Below, piece by piece: positions 55,624 through 64,000 of a stretch of DNA of 64,000 bases. The notes under the pieces were generated by a model. It was not told the origin of the DNA, searched no databases, and was given only the letters and a program-made list of their open reading frames with translations. The stretch lies in contig JAAOOA010000630.1 in NCBI GenBank assembly GCA_012861695.1, positions 40,001 through 104,000 of the forward strand, read 5' to 3'. The position numbers and the translations under genes were made by a program. The DNA comes from Trematomus loennbergii. Its lineage: Eukaryota; Chordata; Actinopteri; Perciformes; Nototheniidae. The first letter of the stretch is position 1. Every line of letters starts with the position of its first letter.

Positions 55624-56274
55624 AGAGAGAAACGGCCTCCAGCCTCCATTATTTATTTCCTGCTACATCTTAGCAACAGATGCTTTTTCATCTTGTTCAA
55701 GTACACCTTTTTCAGCTCTGGTTTCAACATCCTCCCGGTGTTACGCTCTAAAAAGTGTTGCAGCAGTTTTCATCACTCTCTGAAGAACAAGAAGAAAATA
55801 TATTGACCTTTTATTACTTTACATTCGATGTTTAAGTTTTAAATGTACAAGAGATATTTTTATAATTAAAAAACAAAAGACTGAGATTTTCACTTTTGTC
55901 CTCTTATTTCTTTATTAAGTAAAACCCCAACATATTATTTAGTACAGACATGTGTTAATGTGGCACTCATCTCACATCTTGAAAATAGAAACATAATTCA
56001 TTACAAACTCAACCCGTTAGCTTTTCTTTTGAATGACTTTTCTTTGAATGTGTTTGATTTCCTTCTTCAATCAGCCTCCATGGCTAAACAGAGACAGGAA
56101 GGAGCGCCGCCTAAAGGAACTCCAACATCTACAACAACTCATGAGAACATGTTCAAGCACATCCCATCATGTTTGATTGACAGCTGATCTCTGTGCAGTG
56201 AAGACATGAGCAATCAGCTCTGATGGACACACGGTGACTTTAAGAAGTAGAAGAGTTCCTCAAATGACTTCAGG

Positions 56275-57926
56275 CTATTTCAGGTTACACAACTCAGCTG
56301 TGGCTCCTATACAAAGCCAAACCCAGCATGTAGCGGCTGAGTGAATGTGGTCTGCTCTCTGTGGAGGAGAGTCATGGTTTCAGAGATGATGCTGTAGAAG
56401 GACAGAACACCTGCTCTGTGATCCAGGTACACTCCTACTCTGGAGGACAGAGGACCTGAGACGGGAGTGAGGATACTGTTGTAACGAAATGAATAACTGT
56501 TTGGTTACAATCTAAGGACCAAGATTTGTCATTGATCCAAATACATTCATCCCCCCCTGCTCTGCTGATATTCTTGTATGCGACTGCACACAAACTCTCC
56601 CCCTCTCCACTCCACCTCCCAGTAACAACGTCCAGTCAGACTCTCTCTACTCAGGACCTGAGCCATCAGTGAATCTGTCTGGGTGACTAGAATAAGACTG
56701 ATGTTGTCCATGTGTGTTGCTTTTCTGCTCCCCTCAGATAATAACAGCTGTGTGTGTGCTGTGTTTGGATCCAGAGTGACTTCCTGTGAATATTGTAAGA
56801 ACCCAGCTCTGGTGGTGGGCTCTGCTGCTGACAGTAAAACCTCCACTTCAGTCGGTGAGACGTTTGTCCATTCCTCTCTCAGGACGTCCTGTAGTTTGTC
56901 TCTGACTGCTGACAGGGCCGCCGTCACGTCCTCAAAGTAGCTCAGAGGACGGATGTTGATGCTGGAGAGTGTGTAGGTTCACTGAGGGCTGACAGTGAGG
57001 GGTAGCTGTGCAGAAACTGGTTGTGATCCTCTGTGTGAGACAGCAGCTTCAGCTCAGCGTCTCTCCTCTTCAGCTCAGAGATCTCCTGCTCCAGCTTCTC
57101 CTGAAGCTCTTTGACTCGACTCACTTCTCTCTTCTGCTGGGATCTGACCTGCTGCTTCACATCAGAGCTTCTCTTCTCCATGAGACGGATCAGCTCAGTG
57201 AACATCTTCTCACTGTCCTCCACTGCTTTATCAGCAGAGCCATTGACGGCCTCCACCTCCTGCTGAAGCAGCTTCACCTCCTTCTCTCTGTCCTGGATTC
57301 TCTGCTGGATGTTTAGTCGACTCCCCTCCAGCTCTCTCTGCCTCTCAGTCCTCTCTGCTGCAGCTGACACCGTGTCGTGGCCTTTGTGTTCGTCCACAGA
57401 GCAGAGATAACAGATACACTGCTGATCAGTGCGGCAGAACATCTTCATCACCTCGTCGTGACGAGAGCAGATGTTCTCCTGGAGCTTCTTGGAGGGCTCC
57501 ACCAGCTTGTGTTTTTTAAAGGCAGGCATTCATAATGAGGCTGGAGGTGTTGGTCACAATAAGATATAAGACACACGAGGCAGGACTTACAGGCTCTCAG
57601 TTTCCTCCCAGTGCAGACATCACAGGCCACATCTTCAGCTCCAGCATAGCAGAGATCAGCAGGAGCAGCTTGGAGTCCAGTCTTCTTCAGCTCCTCCACT
57701 AAAGCTGCTAACATGGTGTTTTCAGCAGGACAGGCCTCGGTGTGAAGCTCTGCCTGCACTGAGGGCAGCTGTGGATCTTCTTCTCATCCTCTCCGTCCCA
57801 GAAGCCTTTAATACACTTCATGCAGTAGCTGTGTCCACAGGTAGTAGTCACCGGATCCTTCAGTAGATCCAGACAGATCGAACAAGAGAAGGTTTCCCGG
57901 TCCAGCTGAACTCCTTTCTGCGCCAT
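56275..57926 (-). CDS. finTRIM-like E3 ubiquitin ligase (RING, B-box, coiled coil, PRY-SPRY)
   Basis: FinTRIMs are a large fish-specific TRIM family, many members induced by virus or interferon. The start is ATG 57926-57924 (MAQKGVQLD). The RING follows at once: [20 protein letters not shown] ... C..C ... CPQC. Then a B-box region ([30 protein letters not shown]), a long coiled coil ([32 protein letters not shown]), and a PRY-SPRY ([52 protein letters not shown], ending TAELCNLK). It is intronless here, about 550 codons. The frame shifts near 57720, 57528, 56967, 56587 and again in the SPRY around 56500 and 56310. All look like one-base losses, so it is either a real gene with assembly errors or a decaying copy. 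Other genes in the window show the same error type, which favours the first. Confidence 0.85.
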
Positions 57927-57956
57927 TTCACCTCTCAGTAGCAGCGAGTGTCTGAG

Positions 57957-57966
57957 TTTCACTTCC
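57957..57966 (-). promoter_or_regulatory. ETS-IRF composite element upstream of TRIM start
   Basis: On the minus strand GGAAGTGAAA matches the EICE consensus GGAANNGAAA, 31 bp before the ATG. This would suit interferon or IRF control. The short distance means it may lie in the 5'UTR. Confidence 0.4.
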
Positions 57967-57979
57967 TGAGAGCTGAAAC

Positions 57980-58315
57980 TATGTGAGCTGTGATCTGAAC
58001 AGGACGTGTGTGCAGTGAATGTGGCCTATCAGCTCTTGTGCTTTACCCACATGTTGGTTACACCCCTCCTCCTCAGTGTGGATCTGAAGGGGAGGAGCCA
58101 GGAAACAGAGTGGAGCTGGCTGTGTCTGAGAGCAGGAAGGAGAGGGAGGGCTTATCAAACTCTGACTCACTCCAGGAGGAAGAGCAGACACTCTGAACTG
58201 TTTCCTCATTTACACAAACGAGCCTCGCTCACAACCTGCTCTACATTTGAAAACAGTCTTCAGCTGTAAAATATCTGTTTTAAATTCAGGCTTTTGTAGC
58301 ACACGGCTCCACACT
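57980..58315. other. TRIM upstream region
   Basis: Moderately GC-rich DNA upstream of the TRIM start. No further motif was recognised; open frames on both strands lack family resemblance. Confidence 0.4.
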
Positions 58316-58323
58316 CATGGTAG

Positions 58324-59448
58324 CAGTGGTGTAAGAAGTACTCAGATATTCTACTAAGTAAAAGTAGAAATACTACAGGGTAAAAATACTCTGTTACTCA
58401 TTGGTATCAAAATATACTTAAAGTAGCCAAATTAAAAGTACTCCTTATTATGACCCTTTTCAGAATGGCATTGAGTTACTATAATGATTATTGATGTGTT
58501 TTATCACAGTTAGTAAATGTAGAGCTCATTGTAATAACTTGATGTCCTGCTGCTGGATATCCTAACCTAGAGATATCTGTCAAAGTGTATTTAATAATTG
58601 ATTTATGTTTTGAATGATCTATTAATATATATCTATCTATAGTAACTAAAAGCTGTCAAATAAATGCAGTGGAAATAAAAGTACAATACTGGTTTCCAAA
58701 TCGTAGTGGAGTTGAAGTATAAAGCAGCATAAACTGAGACGTATTGGCATACAAAAAGAGTAAAGTACCAAAAGTAAAAGTACTTACTGTGCCCAATGTC
58801 CCATTTTAGAATCTTATATATTGAATTACTGGATTATTTTATTTTGTATACTGTGACGGCCCCAGAGCCTGTGGCCTGTGAGTGTGCAGGTGTGTTGCAG
58901 GTCCTGTGATGGGGGTGGAGCTGAGGAGGCCAATCAGCATGACTGGGGACACCTGGCCGGAGCCGAGGTGCTACTTAAGCCCAGCTGCCCGGAGTCACAG
59001 GGCCTTCGTGACTCTCTCCAAGCCCGCCACAGGAAGACTCTCTCCGGGATCCTTTCCCCTCGCCCATCCTCATGTTTTTGGTGTTTTGGAATCGCCACAA
59101 TAAATGTGCCGTGTTTTTGGAACCCTCGAACGTCTCTCTCTCTCTTCCTGTTGTGGCCTACGAGCCGGTCATAACAATACATTCATGTGTTGTTACAAGT
59201 GGAGCAACTTTAACTTGATATGCTGCTGCTGGATCATTTAATCTATAATTATATATCATAGTTTATTGATCTTTTATTTTAGCTAATAATCTGAATTTAT
59301 AACTAGTACCTAATTTTGTCAAATAATTGTCAAATTGTAGTGGAGTTGAAGTATAAAGTAGCATATCATGGAAATACTCAAGTAAAGTACAAGTACCACA
59401 ATATTGCACAATACTTGAGTAAATGTACTTCACTACGTTACACCACTG
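58324..59448. mobile_element. Complete non-autonomous hAT element with 8-bp target duplication
   Basis: The terminal inverted repeats CAGTGGTGTAA and TTACACCACTG are perfect. The 8-bp duplication catggtag is present at 58316-58323 and 59449-59456, diagnostic of hAT-type insertion. The interior is full of 'agtaaaagtag' phrases. It has no transposase and is split by a solo LTR. Confidence 0.92.
58852..59176 (+). mobile_element. Solo LTR nested in the hAT element
   Basis: It starts TGTGACGGCC and ends GGTCATAACA (TG...CA form), with a 4-bp duplication atac at 58848-58851 and 59177-59180. A poly(A) signal AATAAA ('caataaatgtgccg') lies near 59099. No internal retroelement sequence remains, so it is the product of LTR-LTR recombination. 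Confidence 0.75.
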
Positions 59449-59456
59449 CATGGTAG

Positions 59457-60440
59457 TAAAGAGCAGTAATGAAATAATTCACGAGTAGAGTTAATGATTA
59501 TACTGGGCCAGAATCAGAGTAACAGCGGAGCCGCCATGAGGAGTAAATGCTGCTTTGATTTACTAAACCTTTAGAGGACTTGGAGAATAAGAGGGTAACA
59601 AACGACTAAACTGAACTCAGATCCAAAGTGACGGACAGCCAGAGACGCTTCACTTTCACATTAAAGAACAGAGACTTCACTTTTGTCTTCCTTTGATCCT
59701 TGGGGCTCATTTTGAGCGCCACCGTTTAAAGCTCAAGAAAATGATCACATTCAAAATGAAGGAGTTGGACCCACTTGCAAGCCCACACTTTGTGGCTCAT
59801 TGTGTCCGGAGTGTACGAATCAAAAGGAGAGGCAACAGCAAGCCTTTGGACTGCTGACACTGGAAGGGCAGTATGTCCTTATTGACCCCAAACACAACAC
59901 GTTAGAAGAAATGGATATTTTAATTAATATATTAATGGGATATTATTATTATGAATGTAATGAATAAAGGTATTCTGATTCTGATTGAATACAATGTTAT
60001 GCTTACAACTTTTTTCATGAAGGCTCAACCATTTATGTTATTGTAAGTTTGTTTTGCAAAACTGATAAATAAAGTTATATACATTCAAGAATTAAGACCA
60101 GAATTAAAAATAAATTGAGTTCCAAGTTCTCAGAATGTTCAGAAAGCTGTTGGTCACATCCCATATGTATTTGCTCTGCAGGGAGTAAGGTTTGCCTGTC
60201 AGTCTAAACAAAGGGCTATATTAACCCTTTACATTGAACTCAGTACAGTAAACACAGTGGACAGTTATCAGGACGCACAATCGATAGTCGAGCATTACAG
60301 CACTTCACCACACTACCGGCAGCGGGAGTCATGTCTCTGCCTTTTACCGGATAACACGTGCTGCTGGGTTTTTAAATAACTAGGAGGGGCTGAAGGCTAA
60401 CAGCGAAGCTAACGGCTAATCCTCCAGCAGCTGCAGCGGG
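59457..60440. other. hikeshi upstream region
   Basis: Contains a short tail-like 'aataaaggtattctgattct' near 59964, typical of repeat ends. The last ~190 bp before the ATG (with 'accggataacacgtgctg') probably holds the promoter and 5'UTR. No TATA box is evident. Confidence 0.45.
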
Positions 60441-62903
60441 ATGTTCGGCTGTCTGGTGGCCGGCAGGTTGGTGCAGACAGACGCGGTGCAAGTCGCCTCG
60501 GACAAGTTCGTGTTCAACCTGCCGGACTATGAGAAGGTGAACCACGTGGTGGTGTTCATGCTGGGCACGGTTCCGTTCCCCGCCGGTACCGGAGGAGCGG
60601 TCCACTTCTCCTTCCCGGACCCCTCGGGCGGCGGCGAGGTGTGGCAGCTGCTCGGCTTCATCACCAACGAGAAGCCCAGTGCCATCTTTAAGATCTCCTG
60701 CCTGAAGGCGGGGGAGGGCGGGGAAAACCCCTTCGGTATGATGGCCTCCTCCTCCCGGTTGTCACCCTCCGTGGCTCAGGTAGGAGGACCAGCTGTAAAG
60801 TAACTAAAGCTATTACATAAATGTAGTGGAGTAAAAGTACACCATTTACTTCTGAACTGTAGTGGAGGAGAAGTACAAAGCAAAACATTTAAATACTTAA
60901 GTACAGTACTTGAGTAAATCTTAGTTAGTAGTTACTTTACATCACTCTTTACATCAGTGGTTCTCAAACTTTTTCTGTCTTTGGAGAAGAAAAAAAGTCG
61001 GGGCCCCCAACACAAATAGTCACGTAATGGGCCAAGTTAACATTTATTAAAATGTGCATCAATATGAACGTGTGCCTCGGAAATAATTGTTTACATTAAT
61101 CGTGACCAAACCGTTTGAGACCCGGCCACTAGCTCACTAGCTCACTAGCACCCCCACTTTGAGAAACACTGCGTTACATGGACATTATTGAAATCTAATC
61201 TTAGCATCGCAGTAACGTGTCCCACATTGTCCCCAGAGAGGGCAAAAGTACACACATCCTTTACTCAAGTAGAAGTACAGATACTCGTGTTTAAAAATAC
61301 TCTGGTGAAAGTAGAAGTACTGACTAAACTTCTTTACTCAAGTGAAAGTAAAGAGGGCTTTGAAATGTACTTCAGTAAAAAGTACCCATAACTAGCAGCT
61401 GATTTAAAGAGTACCTGACCTCCCTTTATATTAATAGAACAATAATGTCATTGTTAGCTAATGAATGTTTCCATGCTGAACAACGGCAACATGACAACGT
61501 TTTCATTGGTCCCTCTTCTTTAGAGAAGACCAGGAAATGATGGATACACGGATCGTGTTCAACTCAATAGGCACGCAATGACTCTAAATAATAATGATCA
61601 CGCCACCAAACACACATTCAAACTAAAGGAACCAGCCTGTTTGGGAAATGAGAGAAGTAGAAAGTACAGGTATTTGTGTTCAACATGTAAGAAGTAGAAA
61701 GTACAGGTATTTGAGTTCAACATGTTAGAAGTAGAAAGTACAGGTATTTGTGTTCAACATGTGAGTAGAAAGTACAGGTATTTGTGTTCAACATGTAAGA
61801 AGTAGAAAGTACAGGTATTTGGGTTCAACATGTAAGAAGTAGAAAGTACAGGTATTTGGGTTCAACATGTAAGAAGTAGAAAGTACAGGTATTTGTGTTC
61901 AACATGTAAGAAGTAGAAAGTTCAAGGTATTTGGGTTCAACATGTAAGAAGTAGAAAGTACAGGTATTTGTGTTCAAAATGTAAGAAGTAGAAAGTACAG
62001 GTATTTGAGTTCAACATGTAAGAAGTAGAAAGTACAGGTATTTGTGTTCAACATGTAAGAAGTAGAAAGTACAGGTATTTGTGTTCAACATGTAAGAAGT
62101 AGAAAGTACAGGTATTTGGGTTCAACATGTAAGAAGTAGAAAGTACAGGTATTTGAGTTCAACATGTAAAAGTAGAAAGTACAGGTATTTGAGTTCAACA
62201 TGTAAGAAGTAGAAAGTACAGGTATTTGTGTTCAACATGTAAGAAGTAGAAAGTACAGGTATTTGGGTTCAACATGTAAGAAGTAGAAAGTACAGGTATT
62301 TGGGTTCAACATGTAAGAAGTAGAAAGTACAGGTATTTGTGTTCAACATGTGAGAAGTAGAAAGTACAGGTATTTGAGTTCAACATGTAAGAAGTAGAAA
62401 GTACAGGTATTTGAGTTCAACATGTAAGAAGTAGAAAGTACAGGTATTTGTGTTCAACATGTAAGAAGTGAAAGTAAAAAGTCATCTGAAAAATAAGTAG
62501 TGGAGTAAAGTACTGATACCAGAAACCTTTACTTAAGTACAGTAACGAAGTATTTGTACTCCACTACTTCCCACCTCTGATTGTCCCACATTGTCCCACA
62601 TTGTCCCACATTGTCCCCCATGTGTCTTGTTGGTCTCAGGTCGGTGTGTCGGTGGAGGCTCTGGATCAGCTCGCCCAGCAGATTCCGGTTTCCAGCGCCG
62701 CCGTTTCCACCGTGGACTCCTTCCTGCATTTCACCCAGAAGATGTTGGACAGTCTCTACAACTTCGCCTCGTCCTTCGCGGTGACGCAGGCTCAGATGAC
62801 CCCGAACCCCTCGGAGACCTTCATCCCCTCCAGCTGCGTCCTCAAGTGGTTCGAGAACTTCCAGAGGAGGATGAGCCAGAACCCCAACTTCTGGAAGAAC
62901 TGA
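60441..62903 (+). CDS. hikeshi: Hikeshi, HSP70 nuclear import carrier
   Basis: Hikeshi carries ATP-bound HSP70 through nuclear pores during heat stress by binding FG nucleoporins. Two coding exons are seen, 60441-60779 and 62640-62903 (TGA), totalling 200 codons against 197 in human. It opens [18 protein letters not shown] and includes '[19 protein letters not shown]', '[20 protein letters not shown]', '[12 protein letters not shown]', '[20 protein letters not shown]' and a final NPNFWKN. The N-terminal beta-domain is in exon 1; the C-terminal dimer and nucleoporin-binding part spans exon 2. Both exons are fully open, unlike the other genes here. The donor at 60780 (GTAGGA) and acceptor at 62638-62639 are normal. 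The 1.9-kb intron is almost all transposon and minisatellite. Confidence 0.96.
60812..60955. mobile_element. hAT-like element fragment in hikeshi intron
   Basis: 'tgtagtggagtaaaagtac', 'ctgaactgtagtggaggag' and 'acagtacttgagtaaatc' match the internal parts of the elements at 4547 and 58324. Ends not defined. Confidence 0.6.
61234..62579. mobile_element. hAT-like element with 8-bp duplication and internal 37-bp array
   Basis: The ends CAGAGAGGGCAAAAGTA and 'gtactccactacttcccacc' plus 'tctg' form imperfect inverted repeats. The 8-bp duplication attgtccc at 61226-61233 and 62580-62587 is exact. The interior carries 'tttactcaagtagaagtac' like its relatives. A minisatellite occupies about 61650-62470. 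Confidence 0.88.
61650..62470. repeat. 37-bp minisatellite, about 22 copies, inside a hAT element
   Basis: The unit holds 'gtagaaagtacaggtatttg' and 'gttcaacatgtaagaa', with 'tgtg', 'tgag' or 'tggg' variants. It sits wholly within the element bounded by the attgtccc duplication. Confidence 0.95.
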
Positions 62904-63671
62904 ATCAAAGACTAAAAAAGACAGTTTCCACAGTGCCTACAGCCAAACCACTCGTCTCTCAGACACAGCTTTACTCCCTACAGTTTATAACGTGCACAGG
63001 GGGTTTGGTTCATCATCATTACACGTTTTTATTTATTAAGTAAGAACAACGATAGTAAATATGAGACTGAGGATCCTTCTTGGCCATGGAAACAGCAGCT
63101 CTAAATGAAAACAAACTAAGATTGACTTAGTGGTTTTTCTCTTAAAATAAAATAGATTATTCCACACCATTCGAAGTGTAGATTTCATTTCTTCTACAAT
63201 AATACCTCTCCTGCATTGACACAAACTAAAAAGCTCAGAATCAAGAATGCTCCTTATTTTCTATAAATAGTTATCTAAACCAAATTGCACCCAATACAAA
63301 ATAAACATAACAGAGACATTTAAAAAAATACTAAAAGCTCAGAAACTTCATTGCCTTTTGTTCACGAGGACATTATTCATTCACCTGATAGTTATTACAT
63401 TCAAATCCCTAACATTACAGATGAAGGAGCCTTTAATACGCAAGTTATCCTTTCTTATGGAGGGATTGATATCATTGGTCATATCCATTTTGTAATGCTA
63501 GACTTTGAATATTCTTCCAAAACAAATCAAACTATTTCCTTGTTTTTTTATTTGTTTTATGACAGTACAACCACATCAAAACATACGTGTTAAAAGGGTG
63601 ATGGCTCAACTAAGGTCTTGGCTAGGCTGTAATAACATCTTTGATTTCAAGATTTCAAGAGAAAATGCAAC
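62904..63671 (+). other. hikeshi 3'UTR and downstream
   Basis: AT-rich. An AATAAA lies near 63147 and another near 63300. The open frame at 63351-63593 shows no recognised family and is probably chance. Confidence 0.5.
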
Positions 63672-64000
63672 TGTAACCCACAACAACATGTACCTCCAAC
63701 AACATGTAACCCACACAACATGTAACCCACAACAACATGTAACCCACAACAACATGTATCCCACAACAACATGTAACCTCCAACAACATGTAACCCACAA
63801 CAACATGTAACCCACAACAACATGTAACCCACAACAACATGTAACCCAACAACATGTAACCCACAACAACATGTAACCTCCAACAACATGTAACCCACAA
63901 CAACATGTAACCCACAACAACATGTAACCCACAACAACATGTAACCCCAACAACATGTAACCCCCAACAACATGTAACCCACAACAACATGTAACCCACA
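63672..64000. repeat. 17-bp minisatellite running off the window
   Basis: Unit 'acccacaacaacatgta' with a few shortened copies, about 19 units to the window end. It continues beyond the edge. Confidence 0.96.

Noticed and set aside
63351..63593. 80-codon open frame after hikeshi
   Set aside because: AT-rich, no domain, no splice context; probably chance or repeat-derived.

Overview
This is vertebrate nuclear DNA, almost certainly from a ray-finned (teleost) fish. Genes are split by GT-AG introns. The region holds a finTRIM-like gene, many fish-type non-autonomous DNA transposons (TTAA-flanked and hAT-like with 8-bp target duplications), tRNA-derived SINEs, L2/Rex-like LINE tails, and very long CA, CT and minisatellite arrays. 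Roughly a third of the window is tandem repeat. There are no bacterial features, CRISPR arrays or rRNA genes.

Five genes lie here in alternating orientation. (1) The 3' half of a striatin, best matched to strn3, a STRIPAK/PP2A scaffold, on + at 1-10580. (2) ccdc65/drc2, a ciliary nexin-dynein regulatory complex subunit, on - at 24243-15252. (3) A g2e3-like PHD/RING/HECT gene on + at 28789-53322. (4) A finTRIM-like RING/B-box/coiled-coil/SPRY gene on - at 57926-56275. (5) hikeshi, the HSP70 nuclear import carrier, on + at 60441-62903. In human, STRN3 and G2E3 lie close together at 14q12, which supports the strn3 call. No functional pathway links the five genes.

Layout: 0-10.6 kb is strn3 exons separated by repeat-filled introns. 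10.6-15.2 kb is the strn3 3'UTR plus nested transposons. 15.2-24.2 kb is ccdc65. 24.2-28.8 kb is a divergent intergenic region with an RFX X-box, a FOX site and a CTCF-like site. 28.8-53.3 kb is g2e3-like, whose introns hold an 8.1-kb array of a 38-bp unit, a 15-bp array, a 42-bp array that includes a splice donor, and a six-fold amplified splice acceptor. 53.3-64 kb is CT-rich DNA, a palindrome, the TRIM gene, a hAT element carrying a nested solo LTR, hikeshi, and a 17-bp array running off the end.

Two themes stand out. First, minisatellites have repeatedly grown inside transposons or across splice sites; two 37-bp arrays, a 72-bp array and a ~19-bp array recur in related element copies. Second, single-base deletions break conserved exons in four of the five genes. 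These look more like long-read assembly errors than four simultaneous pseudogenes.
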